A DNA stretch of 64,000 nucleotides from NCBI GenBank assembly GCA_964035575.1, contig OZ037883.1, positions 1,345,060 through 1,409,059 on the forward strand, in the 5' to 3' direction. The notes under the pieces were generated by a model. The model saw only the letters and a program-made list of their open reading frames with translations, was not told the DNA's origin and ran no database searches. The translations under genes were made by a program, and so were the position numbers. Origin of the DNA: Rhynchopus sp. YZ270_cl-10. Taxonomy: Eukaryota > Euglenozoa > Diplonemea > Diplonemida > Diplonemidae. This document shows positions 30,124 through 41,676 of the stretch, in pieces (positions within the stretch are counted from its first letter, which is position 1; the number at the start of each line of letters is the position of its first letter).

Positions 30124-32802
30124 ATGTCCGCCAACCCGTTTGACAGGATCCTGACCGAGGTCGAGGTGCAGGGCAAGACGTGCCGCTTCTATGACCTGAG
30201 CAAGCTGAACGACCCGCGTGTGGCGAAGCTGCCGTACACAGTGCGTGTTGTGCTGGAGACGTGCATCCGCAACTGCGACAACTTCAAGGTCACCGAGGCC
30301 GATGTTGAGAAGGTGCTCGACTGGAAGAACCAGCAGACAAAGGTCGAGATCCCATTCTGCCCTGCCCGTGTTCTGATGCAGGACTTCACCGGTGTGCCCG
30401 CCGTCGTCGACCTTGCCGGTATGCGTGACGCCATGAAGAACCAGGGAGGAGACCCCCAGAAGGTGAACCCCCTCGTGCCCGTCGACCTTGTCATCGACCA
30501 CTCCATCCAGGTGGACCACACCCGTACCAAGGACGCCCTTGAGAAGAACGAGGAGAAGGAGTTCGAGCGCAACCACGAGCGTTTCATGTTCCTGAAGTGG
30601 GGATCCAAGGCCTTCAACGGCCTCACCGTGGTGCCCCCGGGCAACGGTATTGTCCACCAGGTCAACCTTGAGTACCTCGCGCGTGTCGTCTTCAACGACA
30701 ACGAGCTGCTCTACTCCGACTCCGTCGTCGGAACCGACTCTCACACCACCATGATCAACGGTCTGGGTGTCCTTGGATGGGGTGTGGGTGGTATCGAGGC
30801 TGAGGCAGGTATGCTCGGACAGCCCTCCTCGATGGTCCTCCCGACCGTCGTGGGATACAAGCTCACCGGAAAGCTCGCTGAGGGTGTCACCGCGACCGAC
30901 CTGGTCCTGACCATCGTCGCCAACCTGCGCAAGCACGGTGTTGTCGGCAAGTTTGTTGAGTTCTACGGAACCGGCCTGAGCGACCTGTCTGTTGCGGACC
31001 GTGCCACGATCGCAAACATGGCGCCTGAGTACGGTGCCACCTGTGGTTTCTTCCCTGTCGACGAGGAGACCCTGACGTACCTGCGCACCACCGGCCGCAC
31101 GGACGAGCACGTCGAGCGTGTGTCGCAGTACTGCACCAAGCAGGGTATGATGAACGACTCGACCAAGGACACCGGCATCGAGTACCCCGAGAACGAGATG
31201 CTCGAGCTCAACATCTCCACCGTTGTGCCGTGTGTGTCTGGACCCAAGCGCCCCCACGACCACGTGCAGTGCAACAACCTGAAGGATGACTTCGCCGCCT
31301 GCGTCGCCGCCCCGTCCGGCTTCAAGGGATTCGGTGTGCCTGAGGAGAAGCGTGCTGCCACCGGCAAGCTCACGTACGAGGGCAAGGACTACGAGGTCAA
31401 GCACGGTGGCATCGTCATCGCCGCCATCACGTCCTGCACCAACACCTCCAACCCGGACGTCCTCATCGCTGCCGGTCTCGTCGCAAAGAAGGCGAACGCG
31501 CTTGGCTTCAAGGTGCGCCCCTACATCAAGACGTCCCTGTCCCCGGGATCGCAGGTCGTGCGTGAGTACCTCGTGTCCAGCGGGCTCCTGGGTGAGCTTG
31601 AGCAGCAGGGATTCTCCACCGCCGGGTACGGGTGCATGACGTGCATTGGTAACAGCGGAGAGCTGTACGAGGGTGTGGGCCCTGCCTTCAAGGACAACGG
31701 TGTCGTCATGACCTCCGTGCTGTCCGGAAACAGGAACTTCGAGGCACGTGTGCACCCCGACACTGCGGGCAACTACCTTGCCTCCCCGCCGCTTGTGGTG
31801 GCCTACGCGCTTGCGGGCACCATGGACATCAACATCCTGTCCGAGCCGCTTGGCAAAGACCAGAACGGCAAGGAAGTCTTCCTCAAGGACGTGTGGCCGT
31901 CCAACGAGGAGGTCGTCAAGATGCGCAACGAATTCGTCACGAAGGCTGCCTTCGAGAAGGTGTACGCCGAGCTGAAGGAGGGCTCCAAGCGTTGGGCCGC
32001 ACTGAACGCGCCGACCGACCCCGTGACATACCCTTGGGACGAGAAGTCTACGTACATCCACGAGCCGCCGTTCTTCAAGGGCGGAGGTGCTGAGGAGAGC
32101 AAGGTGCAGAACGCACACGCACTGCTGTACCTCGGAGACTCCGTCACGACCGACCACATCTCCCCTGCAGGCACCATCGCGAAGACCTCCGCTGCCGCCA
32201 AGTTCCTCAGCGAGCGCGACGTCAAGCAGTCGGACTACAACTCGTACGGATCCCGCCGTGGAAACGACCTTGTCATGGCACGTGGTACCTTCGCAAACAC
32301 ACGCCTCTCCAACAAGCTCGTGCAGCCCACCGGCAACACCGGCCCCGTGACCGTGCACATCCCGTCTGGCGAGCAGATGTCTGTCTTCGACGCGTCTGCG
32401 AAGTACATTGCGGACAAGGTGCCGCTTGTGGTGCTGGCAGGTAAGGAGTACGGATCTGGTTCGTCGAGAGACTGGGCCGCCAAGGGACCGAAGCTTCTGG
32501 GGATTAAGGTTGTGATCTCTGAGTCGTACGAGCGCATCCACCGCGCCAACCTGGTGGGTATGGGCATTGTGCCGATGTGCTTCAAGCAGGGTGAGTCTGC
32601 AGGCTCCCTCGGTCTCAAGGGAGACGAGACCTTCAGCTTCGACTTCTCTGGCGACCTTGCCCCCGGCATCGACGTCCCCGTCACCGTCTCCACAGGCAAG
32701 AACTTCACCGCAGTCCTCCGTTTCGACACCCCCGCCGAAATCGCATACTACCGCAAGGGAGGAATCCTGCAGTACGTCCTCTCCAAGATGGCCGGACAGT
32801 AG
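30124..32802 (+). CDS. Aconitate hydratase (cytosolic aconitase/IRP1 type)
   Basis: 892 residues, full length for the IRP1/AcnA class. It interconverts citrate and isocitrate through a [4Fe-4S] cluster. Cluster ligands are Cys438 ([11 protein letters not shown]), Cys504 and Cys507 ([13 protein letters not shown]). Other conserved blocks are [18 protein letters not shown], the swivel linker, and [13 protein letters not shown] in the C-terminal domain. No clear mitochondrial presequence is visible in [16 protein letters not shown], so cytosol is likely; related protist enzymes can be dual-located. Single exon with strong GC3 bias, suggesting high expression. A pyrimidine tract and ATCCAG precede the ATG by about 20 bp. 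The 807-residue minus-strand frame here is a shadow. Confidence 0.97.
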   Translation: MSANPFDRILTEVEVQGKTCRFYDLSKLNDPRVAKLPYTVRVVLETCIRNCDNFKVTEADVEKVLDWKNQQTKVEIPFCPARVLMQDFTGVPAVVDLAGMRDAMKNQGGDPQKVNPLVPVDLVIDHSIQVDHTRTKDALEKNEEKEFERNHERFMFLKWGSKAFNGLTVVPPGNGIVHQVNLEYLARVVFNDNELLYSDSVVGTDSHTTMINGLGVLGWGVGGIEAEAGMLGQPSSMVLPTVVGYKLTGKLAEGVTATDLVLTIVANLRKHGVVGKFVEFYGTGLSDLSVADRATIANMAPEYGATCGFFPVDEETLTYLRTTGRTDEHVERVSQYCTKQGMMNDSTKDTGIEYPENEMLELNISTVVPCVSGPKRPHDHVQCNNLKDDFAACVAAPSGFKGFGVPEEKRAATGKLTYEGKDYEVKHGGIVIAAITSCTNTSNPDVLIAAGLVAKKANALGFKVRPYIKTSLSPGSQVVREYLVSSGLLGELEQQGFSTAGYGCMTCIGNSGELYEGVGPAFKDNGVVMTSVLSGNRNFEARVHPDTAGNYLASPPLVVAYALAGTMDINILSEPLGKDQNGKEVFLKDVWPSNEEVVKMRNEFVTKAAFEKVYAELKEGSKRWAALNAPTDPVTYPWDEKSTYIHEPPFFKGGGAEESKVQNAHALLYLGDSVTTDHISPAGTIAKTSAAAKFLSERDVKQSDYNSYGSRRGNDLVMARGTFANTRLSNKLVQPTGNTGPVTVHIPSGEQMSVFDASAKYIADKVPLVVLAGKEYGSGSSRDWAAKGPKLLGIKVVISESYERIHRANLVGMGIVPMCFKQGESAGSLGLKGDETFSFDFSGDLAPGIDVPVTVSTGKNFTAVLRFDTPAEIAYYRKGGILQYVLSKMAGQ

Positions 32803-32963
32803 AAATTTTTTTGAAATTTTTTTTAGGAGGATGGTGATGATGATGACGATGATGATTTCCTAAAAAAAGGGTAGTTTTTGTTTCAAAAAAAAGGGTGGAT
32901 ATGTGTGTTTTTAGGGGTCTTTTTGAATGCAACAAAAAAGAGCAAAAAATAAAAATAAAAAAT

Positions 32964-32992
32964 AGTGGAGTTCATCCTCGGGTGTCTACACT
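32964..32992 (+). repeat. Intergenic hairpin element, family 2
   Basis: AGTGGAGTTCATCC, then TCGGGTGTCTACACT. It follows an A-rich run ending TAG. Confidence 0.6.
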
Positions 32993-33338
32993 AATACAAC
33001 CAAGTTTTCAAAAAAAAACGTACTCACAAAAAAAGATATAAAAAAAACCACGGTGGATTTGTATTTGTTGAAGAGAGATCACCACAAACAAAAAAAGCCC
33101 CCAACTCTCAAGCAACTTTGGCGATTTTGTTCGTCTTTTATTGCTACACAAAAAGAAAGGTCAATAAAAACAAATGTTGGCAAAAACGTTTCCCCCCCCC
33201 CACTGCCCCCGATCCCCATTTCCTTTATTTTGATGTATGCACGGTGAGGCATTCTTCATTTTTCAAATTTTCTTTATTTGTTTTTCTCGTTGCTTTTTTT
33301 TGAACAAAAACCACCCCATTCCCTAATAAAAAAAGGCT

Positions 33339-33370
33339 AGTGGAGATTCATCCTCTGGGTGTTCTACACT
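33339..33370 (+). repeat. Intergenic hairpin element, family 2
   Basis: AGTGGAGATTCATCC, then TCTGGGTGTTCTACACT. About 375 bp after the previous copy, with matching downstream sequence. Confidence 0.6.
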
Positions 33371-33634
33371 AATACAACCAATATTTTAAAAAAAGACAAA
33401 GACGATACAAGGCAAAGATATCTCCTGCCCTAGTTTTTACGATTTTTTTCCCCCTATTTTAATTTTATAGACGAGCCGAAGGACGAGCTATCTCGTCATT
33501 TTTATTGCTCTCTCTTTATGTCTCCCCCGTTCCTCTTTTTCGGGAATAAAAAAAAAATGGAACCTTGAAAAGCTTGAGAGGCCTCCCTCCATCTTTCCAA
33601 GCAATTTTTTTTTAATTAGGACCCGGACATGAAA

Positions 33635-33670
33635 AGGTGACTACGCACACGAGAGGCTTAGGTTCATCTT
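33635..33670 (+). repeat. Intergenic hairpin element, family 1
   Basis: AGGTGACTACGCACAC, GAGAGGCTTAGG, then TTCATCTT. One of the best-preserved copies. Confidence 0.6.
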
Positions 33671-34772
33671 AAACCCCCCACAGCTATTGTTCACATTTTT
33701 AAAAGTTAACAACTAATAGAAATTGTTCATAGTTGTAATGATTTTATAGTAGGTTTGCAGTGCAAGAAAAAAAATGAAAATACTTCACAACACACAGGCT
33801 TGATACTCGAATATTACAAGTCTGTTTTCTTTTTTATACCAGTTAACAGTTAGCCGAGACAAGATGGCACGCCTTAGGCAATATTGTGCCTCGTGAAACA
33901 TCTTTCAACTTTTGTTTCTCCCTCTTTTTTTTGGGGGGTGACTTTAGCAAGTAAAGCTAGGTCATTTTACCAATTTTTCTCCTTTTTTTTTAATACAGTT
34001 TATCTCTCTTTTTTGTTTTGATATCTATGACATAGCTATGCATTTTGCCATTATCTTTTGAATCAAGAACACTACAATACAACAAACGAACCATCTGAAC
34101 TCCCCCCCTATTTTCTTTCTTTTCTCTCACTCTCTTTGCTCTTCCTTTATCCCCTTTTCCTGACAATGAACACAAAAAAAAAAAAAAAATTGCAAAAACA
34201 CAAAAACAGAACCAAAAGCAGCGCGGAAATGCTGGTTTTTTATGTGTATTTTGTATTTTGTATTTTTTTTAAATTTGCATTTTGTCTCCAAAGAAAGGGA
34301 CTCTGTCTCACGATCTTATGATGTGATGAACATGTAGGTGGTGACGGAAGAGAGGGCAGACCTGGGTAGCAAAAAAACAAGGATCAAACCACAACAATAC
34401 CATATTCAATTTGTATTTTATTGCACACTTTTTTCCTTGTTTCCCACACCCCCCATTTCTGCTCTTCGGCAACGAGAATAAAAAAATGCTTTTTGGGAGG
34501 AAGAAAATGAAAAGAAATGCAGGAAAAAAAAAACCAGACAAGATCGCTCACAACAACCCCCCCCTCACCCCTCACCCCCGTACCTCTGTTAGGCGATTGT
34601 CAAACAAAAAAAAAAAAGGCAAACAAAAAAATATTTCCATGAACAAAGCGACACCCCCGCAAAAACAAAAAAAGTGAGTACCAAAAACTCAAAAGAAAGA
34701 TCATTGTCTTTTCTCTCTTCTCTTTCCCTACCCTAAGCGCACTTATTCTACAACAGAGTTGGGCATAAAAAT

Positions 34773-34799
34773 AGTGGAGCACCTGCCGGTGTTTGCACT
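34773..34799 (+). repeat. Intergenic hairpin element, family 2
   Basis: AGTGGAGCACC, then TGCCGGTGTTTGCACT; the core is changed from TCATCC but the stem is kept. It ends 28 bp before the transporter ATG. Confidence 0.5.
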
Positions 34800-34826
34800 T
34801 CTGCCTCAAAGTTCAAGAGGGAAACA

Positions 34827-37800
34827 ATGTTTGCAACAAAAGATCTTTTTATGTCCTTAGCGGGCACTCCTGTTGCACGGCTTGAGAGCATCACAGAGCT
34901 GGTGTACCTGCTGACGGTCCACATGCGCGCCTCGTGGCTGTTGCTGACTGTGATGATGACGTTCTTTACGCATATGGGTATTGTGTCTATTGCTGCGGGG
35001 GGGTCTTCGAACAGCAATGTTATTACTGCTCTTGCCCAGACGTTTGGCCTGCTGTGCACAAGCACTGTTGTGTGGTGGCTCTTTGGATATGCGTTTGCCA
35101 CCGGCCGTGGTGCGGTGTACGGTGGTGAAGAGGACCGCTTTGTGTACGGCTGGTCCAGCTTCGAGGGCGCAAACGCAACAGACATTGCTTACCAAAGCGA
35201 TGAGGGGAGCCACTTCTTTGCAACGCTGTGTCGCTGCCAGGTCGTGCTGTCGTACTTCTCCTTGGCAGTCGTGGGGCGCATGCGCACTCTCCCGTTCATT
35301 CTCTCCTGCGCAGCACTCTCCGCTTCAGTCATCCCTGCAGTCTTCCACTCCCTCTGCAGCTCGCATGGCTGGCTCTCTCCACAGGCACCCGACAGCGTAG
35401 GCAGCGGTGCAATAGGCGGCAACGTCATTTCCCTGCACGTCCTCGGAGGTGCCATCGGGCTTGCAGCAGGCATCATCATTGGGCACAGACGTCTCCCTGG
35501 CAACGTGCTTCGCTTCTCAGAGGAGGGTGTCCTTCTGAGCACCCCGCATGATAAGTTTTTGTTGGGCACAGGGGCGCTCTTTCTGTGGTTTGGATGGTTC
35601 GGTATTACTGGGCAGAACGGGAGCGAGCTTGGGTACATGCCGGAGGAGCTTGTGGCGGTGCCTGCGCAGTGGCTCGCTGCAGCGCACTCTATCGTGTTCG
35701 GTCTGGTGGGTGGATGTGCTGCGATCCTCGCTGCCTACCTCGTGTCGTATGAGGTGCATGGCTACCTCTCCATCCAGTTCGTCCTCTGCAGTGGTGTTGC
35801 GGGGCTCACGGCGTGCAGTGTCGGGCAGTACACACCACTGTGCTACGCACCTTTGTTTGGTAGTGTGGGAACGCTCGTCTTTTTTGCAAGCCAGAAGCTC
35901 AAAATGCTGGTAAAATGGGACGACGGTCTTGATGTGTCAAGCATGTTTGTGTTCCCGGGCATTGCAACGGCACTCTTGTCAGGGCTGCTTTGTGACGATG
36001 ATCTGTACCGCATCAGCTCTGGGCGTGACGAGGTGCCGGGGCGTGGTGACATCTTTGGTGCACAGCTGCTTGCGGTGGTGGCGGTGCTGCTCTTAGGGAT
36101 GTTAGGGACGATGTTGATTCTGTACTGCATGGACATGCTGGTGGACATCTGCCCCGACTCTGTCATGGAAGCACGTGGTCTGGACGAAGCACAGCACGGC
36201 AATCTCTACTGCGACTACATCAAAGGCTTCACAGACGCGAACGAAGACGAAGAAGAAGACTTAGACACACCCCAAAACCCTCTCACCTCACGCCTCTCCG
36301 CCACGTACGCAACCCAGGCACGCAAGCAGACGGAAGAGCCGTCGGGTGGACGCCGCCTCAGGCCTGCTCTCCGCATCCTAGGCTACGTTGTGTTTGTCGG
36401 CATGCTCACTACCATTGCGGCAACCGACGCGACTAAGGGTGATGATGTGAAGCCGCCGTCAGAGGTCGGTATGGACTTCACCCTTCCCGACTGGCAGGAG
36501 CAGCTCAGCAACCGGACAATCGATCTGGAGAAGCGGGTGCGTGTCTTGGGGCAGGGCCTCGACACTCTGTGGGTGCTCATCTGTGGGGCGTGCGTGTTCC
36601 TGATGCAGCTCGGGTTTTGCTTCTTCGAGGCCGGTGCCGTGCGGTCGGGGTCTGTTATTAACATCATTTTCAAGAACTTTTCGGACTGTGCTGTGGGTGC
36701 GATGGTGTGGTGGATGGTGGGCTACTCCTTCTCCTTTGGGTCGGGCAGCGGCATGCTTGGCGGCACGCAGAGTCTCTTCTGCTTCTCGCCCACACCCGAC
36801 GACGCCGACTTCGCCAACTACGGCCACTTCTTCCTCTCCATGACCTACATGACCACTGCCGCCACCATTGTCAGCGGTGCTGTTGCAGAGCGCATCTCCC
36901 TTCAAGCCTACACCGCCATTGTCGCCTTCGTCACATGCATCGGCTATCCCACAGTTGTGCACAGCCTGTGGAGCGAGTCTGGCTGGCTGAGCCCCTTCTC
37001 TGACAACAAGATCGATGGAAACGGTGCTCTCGACTTTGCAGGAAGTCTCGTCATCCATCTCTTTGGTGGGGCATGCGCACTCGGCTTTGCTTGGATGATC
37101 GGCCCACGCAAGCTGAAGGACAACATCGACGTCTTCTCCCACGAAGGCCAGGAGATGGTGCAGGCACACAACAAATTCCAGCAGGCTGCAGGCACGCTGC
37201 TGCTCTGGTTCTCCTGGTTTGCCTTCAACGCAGGCAGCGTACCGAAGATGAGCGAAGGGTCTCCCATCGCCGCCAATGCCATGGTGTCCACTGCCATTGC
37301 GAGCGGGACGTCCTGTTTGTGCGGACTTGTGGTGTTCCGGTTGTACCTTGGGTTCTACGACATAGGACACTCTTGCAACTCTGTTCTGGTGGGCTGTGTT
37401 GCGATCACTGCTGGGTGTGGGTATATGTCGCCTGTGTACGCGCCTATTGTGGGGTTTGTTTCTGTCTTCGTGTATTGGGGCATATTTCTGCTGCGCACGC
37501 GGCTCCGCATCGACGACGTTGTTGACGCAGGCGCAGTGCACCTGGGTGGTGGCATCTGGGGGGGCATCGCTGTGGGCCTCTTCAGTGACGGCGACCGCAT
37601 CCGCCTAGGCACCGGTGGGTCCGCCTCGGGCGACACGTACGGCCTCTTCCTGGGTGGTGGCGGCACACAGCTCTACCTGCAGCTCCTCGCCATCGCAGTG
37701 ATCCTCGTCTGGACGTCGATCTTTGTCCTCGTTGTCAGCATTCTCCTCTCAAAGACTATCGGCACCCGTCTGTCAGAAGAAGCAGAACTAAAGGGCCTCG

Positions 37801-39614
37801 ATGTCACCGAGCACCACGCACACTCGTACGACTACATCACCCGTCTGGAGGCAGAGCGTGCCGCAGCAGTCGACGCAGTGCGTGTCACGCAGCACGTCGC
37901 AGAGGCCATGGTGCGCTTCGACCTTGACTACGCCATAGGGTATCTGTCGCGGCCAAACCACCTCGCGCCGTCCCTGCAGCTCAACAAGGCAATGTCGTCC
38001 TTGGTATCGAACCTAGAGAAGTACAGGCCGTACCTCCCGGAAAGCTTGTTCGTGGAGGAGGAGGTGGACCAGGTGGAGAGTGATGTCCCGCCTCCGGGTG
38101 CGAAGGGGACTGCGGCCATCATCGTGGCGGATCTGCAGAGTGTGCAGGAGCTGCGCGAGGTGGACCCGCAGCAGACACGTAGCATGCTGCGCTTGTACCA
38201 CAAGATAGCGATGCGCTGCGTCGCAGACCACAGCGGCTACCAGGTGCTGCTCAAGCAGGAGCGCTACACCGTCGCCTTCCCGTCTCTCTACGAAGCTGCC
38301 CGCTATGCGCTAGACCTGCAGCAACGCCTCTTCAACGCAGATTGGCCGGAACAGCTGATGACCCATCCTCACTTCACCAAGCAAGGCCCCTGGAATGGAC
38401 CGCGCCTGAAGGTTGGCTGTGTGAACGGGCCGGTTACATTGGAAATGAACTTCATCTCTGGACGCTGTCAGTACGAAGGCGAGACCCTGGCTCAGGCGAC
38501 ACAGCTCTGCAATGAGGCTGTTGGCGGCACTGTTGCGGTGCTGTCCACTGCGCTGTACGACCTGGAGGCAGAGGACCGCCTGAGCGACCTCTCGAGCCCC
38601 GCCGCCGTGTCCATGAACAACGTGGCGCTGCCCGGCCTGCACAACGCCGTCACCCTGCAGCTGCTCATACCAAACCTGCTGGTAGAGCGCCGCCGCGAAG
38701 TCGAGTCTGCTGTGCGCAATAGAACAGACACCGCATCCGAAAGCGTCAAGAGCATAGCCTCAGCACCTGCAATTAGCCAGCGGCCGAGGGTGGTGTCAAA
38801 CGCACTGCCCGAGAAGGAGCTGAGCCAGTCCCTCGCAACCATTGCGCAGGTGCGCATGGGGAGCGTCTCGAGTGCAGACTGCGTGGAGTCCATGAAGATT
38901 GTCAACGGCGTGCTGCAGGCAGTGCTGGACAGTTTGGAGCGCACCGAGGGGTCTGTGGTGTCTGTGTGTGGCACGTCCTTGCTTGCATCGTGGAACACTG
39001 TGCGGAGGTGTGTCTCGCATATCGACTGCGGGGTGCGCTTTGCTGCACTGGCGAGCAACCTCTTTGATGAACAGAACCTTGAGGGCTCGCGCCACGCCGG
39101 GCTTGCCACGGGGATGACCCTGCATGGACGCATTGGTGCACAGGGACAACGCTTTGTGAATGTTTTTGGCACCTGCGTGGAGCTGGCGGGCCATCTCGCT
39201 TCAGGTGCCGAGGCCCTGGGCACCTTTGTGCTGACGTCCTCCATGCCTGGCTACCCACTTGCAGAGGAGAATCCTACACTGCGTGGTGCTGTGCGCCCTG
39301 TGGACATGTGGCACCTCCCTAGCCTGGCAGCTGATGCGTCGGTGATGCGCAAACGCGAAGAAGTAGCGGTCTACGAGATCAACGTTGCACTCATCTACAC
39401 GCGCGAGTTTGAGGACGACCGTGCTGGTGAAGACAGCAGCACCGCCACAGGAGAGGGCCCCTGGGAGTGGAGCCCCGACTACTCCAGCGCCTTCAGGCAG
39501 AAGCGCTGGCAGGAAATCGCCAAAATTGCGTCCCCAGTCCTTGCGAAGGTCGCGCAAATGATCAAGACAGGAACCAACCTCCGTATTCTGTCCACAGAGG
39601 ACTCTGCGCTGTAG
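34827..39614 (+). CDS. Tandem ammonium transporter fused to two cyclase-like domains
   Basis: 1,595 residues in one exon. A first Amt/Mep domain covers about 25-440 and a second about 570-1010, with an acidic linker and an extra membrane segment (about 510-530) between them. The second keeps both pore His residues, His744 (VIHLFGGACALG) and His905 (GAVHLGGGIWGG). The first keeps His204 (LHVLGGAIGLA) but has Phe374 at the other position, so it may not conduct normally. The cytosolic C-terminal 550 residues hold a class III nucleotidyl cyclase-like domain (about 1093-1260, Asp1102 in IIVADLQS) and a weaker second one (about 1335-1500, SVCGTSLLASW). The second metal Asp expected in a VGDSF-like block is absent (LLKQERYTV), so cyclase activity is doubtful. 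Likely an ammonium sensor or regulated channel of the plasma membrane. Confidence 0.92.
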   Translation: MFATKDLFMSLAGTPVARLESITELVYLLTVHMRASWLLLTVMMTFFTHMGIVSIAAGGSSNSNVITALAQTFGLLCTSTVVWWLFGYAFATGRGAVYGGEEDRFVYGWSSFEGANATDIAYQSDEGSHFFATLCRCQVVLSYFSLAVVGRMRTLPFILSCAALSASVIPAVFHSLCSSHGWLSPQAPDSVGSGAIGGNVISLHVLGGAIGLAAGIIIGHRRLPGNVLRFSEEGVLLSTPHDKFLLGTGALFLWFGWFGITGQNGSELGYMPEELVAVPAQWLAAAHSIVFGLVGGCAAILAAYLVSYEVHGYLSIQFVLCSGVAGLTACSVGQYTPLCYAPLFGSVGTLVFFASQKLKMLVKWDDGLDVSSMFVFPGIATALLSGLLCDDDLYRISSGRDEVPGRGDIFGAQLLAVVAVLLLGMLGTMLILYCMDMLVDICPDSVMEARGLDEAQHGNLYCDYIKGFTDANEDEEEDLDTPQNPLTSRLSATYATQARKQTEEPSGGRRLRPALRILGYVVFVGMLTTIAATDATKGDDVKPPSEVGMDFTLPDWQEQLSNRTIDLEKRVRVLGQGLDTLWVLICGACVFLMQLGFCFFEAGAVRSGSVINIIFKNFSDCAVGAMVWWMVGYSFSFGSGSGMLGGTQSLFCFSPTPDDADFANYGHFFLSMTYMTTAATIVSGAVAERISLQAYTAIVAFVTCIGYPTVVHSLWSESGWLSPFSDNKIDGNGALDFAGSLVIHLFGGACALGFAWMIGPRKLKDNIDVFSHEGQEMVQAHNKFQQAAGTLLLWFSWFAFNAGSVPKMSEGSPIAANAMVSTAIASGTSCLCGLVVFRLYLGFYDIGHSCNSVLVGCVAITAGCGYMSPVYAPIVGFVSVFVYWGIFLLRTRLRIDDVVDAGAVHLGGGIWGGIAVGLFSDGDRIRLGTGGSASGDTYGLFLGGGGTQLYLQLLAIAVILVWTSIFVLVVSILLSKTIGTRLSEEAELKGLDVTEHHAHSYDYITRLEAERAAAVDAVRVTQHVAEAMVRFDLDYAIGYLSRPNHLAPSLQLNKAMSSLVSNLEKYRPYLPESLFVEEEVDQVESDVPPPGAKGTAAIIVADLQSVQELREVDPQQTRSMLRLYHKIAMRCVADHSGYQVLLKQERYTVAFPSLYEAARYALDLQQRLFNADWPEQLMTHPHFTKQGPWNGPRLKVGCVNGPVTLEMNFISGRCQYEGETLAQATQLCNEAVGGTVAVLSTALYDLEAEDRLSDLSSPAAVSMNNVALPGLHNAVTLQLLIPNLLVERRREVESAVRNRTDTASESVKSIASAPAISQRPRVVSNALPEKELSQSLATIAQVRMGSVSSADCVESMKIVNGVLQAVLDSLERTEGSVVSVCGTSLLASWNTVRRCVSHIDCGVRFAALASNLFDEQNLEGSRHAGLATGMTLHGRIGAQGQRFVNVFGTCVELAGHLASGAEALGTFVLTSSMPGYPLAEENPTLRGAVRPVDMWHLPSLAADASVMRKREEVAVYEINVALIYTREFEDDRAGEDSSTATGEGPWEWSPDYSSAFRQKRWQEIAKIASPVLAKVAQMIKTGTNLRILSTEDSAL

Positions 39615-39890
39615 TGCTACCGTGTTGCGATTGATGGAAAAAAGTCGAAATGTCAAAGAAACAGTGTTAGGTAATGGGCTTGTTTGAGTCCTGTTCCGTT
39701 TTTTTATACAAAGCATTGTCGTCCAGCCAATCAAATGCGTCGATAGATTGGCTCGGAGCACAGTTTTTACTTTATTTTGCCTCAAATGGAAGTCTTCTGC
39801 AAGATGAGTGACTTCCTTTTATATTTGTTATGTACTTCGTCATTTTTGCCAGGTGTAAATACCCCCCCACTACCATTCCCCTCTTTTTAG

Positions 39891-39920
39891 ATGTGTGTGA
39901 ACGAGAGGCACATTCATCTT
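39891..39920 (+). repeat. Intergenic hairpin element, ATG-start variant of family 1
   Basis: After CTCTTTTTAG: ATGTGTGTGAACGAGAGG, then CACATTCATCTT. GATG and CATC arms pair. Confidence 0.45.
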
Positions 39921-41676
39921 ACATTTCCCCTCTAACACGGCACTGGTCGTGCCTAGGCAATACCTAGGCACTTCGAATGGCCCCATTCCCTTAGAAATTC
40001 TTGGCCTCGAAGCGCAGCTCACATGGCAGATGACTCACACTATTCCAACTTCAAGGAAAATAGTCTACTCGTCTGACAGTTGTGCACGTGGCCCGAGAGT
40101 CAAATTCATATGTTCCGTTTTGTTGCTCCAGCGAAACCCAAAACTTGGTGCGTTTTTCTCTTTTCAGTCTTTTCTCTGTCGTATCTGTCTTATTGTCAAC
40201 TACTAATAACTCATTTCCATTTTGTTGCAGGAATACTCCATGTCGTCGGAACGTGTTCTAGATCTTTCGGGGTTCCGTTTCGTAAAGGAGTACTATTCTG
40301 TTTGTCCTCAGGGAGCTAAACGTACCTGCCCCTAAATGCATGTTAACCCTGACTGGTGCACTTCAGCCCAAGAGGGTGCGACCCCTGTCGGACAGCATGG
40401 AACGCCCATGCTCTCTTGTCTCAAATCGTTAACAAGAGTTGAGTGAAGCGCAGCTTCTGTGCACTCACAACTGAGCGGTTGTGTACCGCCCCCGTTCACA
40501 CTGCGGGACGGGCAAGCCATTAGGTTTCCTTTTCACCTTCTGTTGTTGGACACACAGGGTACTTGTGTGGGCAGGTACCTGCAACAACCACCATTTTTTT
40601 TGACTAAGTTCCTTTCTTTTATTTCAACATGTGCCCCGTCAGGCACGTAATGCATCTTTCAAGTTTTTTTTGTTTCGTTTTTGCTTCCTTTTCGCCCTCC
40701 GATGAGTGAAGGACCCCGTCTCAAATAATATTTTGTTCATTTTTTATAAAACGGAAGTCTATTCGGACTTTATCTACAATTCTTTTGCGTTTTCTTCTCT
40801 TCCCTCTCCCGCCCCAGCAGGAGTGTGTGTACAGCAACAATGCATGAAAACATGCATTTTAAACCCACTAAGGAGACGCCACCATTTCTCTTTGTACCAG
40901 CTGTTCGTTTCCCCCTCTTTGCCTAGCAAATTGAAGCGCATTGCTTTTTCACCCTGTGGTGATCTAACGAAAGTTATAATTTTTGAGGGATTTTTCCTTC
41001 CTCGAGCACCCCAGTGGCAATGCAGTACAACATCGTATGATTCCAACATCGTGTTCATTCGTCTTGCATAACAGGGACAGCTTGGAGAAGTCGTAAGTGC
41101 CTGCAGCTTCACTGTTTTTCAGATGTGTCATACAACGTTTATTCATCATATCAGATGTAAGCCTCGAAATGGATGGGGTCCACCCGCACCAAGTACCCTG
41201 TCACGAGAGGGCTTCGTATTTCAAGTTAAAAAATTTTTTTGCCCCTTTTTTAGGGGCTCCAGCTTAACCCCCATCAATTTGCAGGGCTGGGATACCTTTT
41301 TCCACACAATGTCTCACTCTCTGCCCAGATGCTGCAAGAGGAAGAGGGACACAGAGGTCACCGTATGACAGCAGTGGCAAAGCAACTATGCCCAAAGAAA
41401 TGAAAAACGAAAAACTTAGAAAGAAAGTCCAAAAGTTAGCCCAAAATCTCAATAGAAATGCATCTGTTTTTCCCCCAGACATTCATGATTGGGAAGAATG
41501 AATCGGAGACAGTCATTAAAAATATTGAGAGCAAAATAGGGGCAGAAATGCGGTGACAAAAACGAGTCCAGCGACAGTGTCTAGACTCTCTTGCCAAGTG
41601 TAAAGCAGTTTGTGTCAAAAATCATTCGTCGATTTTTGTTTTGACTCTTTGGTCGATACCACACACAAAAAAAAAA

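Larger units (their letters stand above)
32803..34826. other. Two-kb spacer rich in hairpin elements
   Basis: No gene. Family 2 elements at 32964, 33339 and 34773; family 1 at 33635 and a weak one at 33937. The 32964 and 33339 copies share the downstream CACTAATACAACCAA. Rich in A and T runs. Confidence 0.55.

Noticed and set aside
30118-32541. 807-codon minus-strand open frame over aconitase
   Set aside because: It mirrors the strong GC3 bias of the plus-strand gene and has no domain; the aconitase reading is unambiguous.
34827-39614. Functional adenylate cyclase
   Set aside because: The second metal-binding Asp and the VGDSF-like block are missing, so only a cyclase-like fold is claimed.
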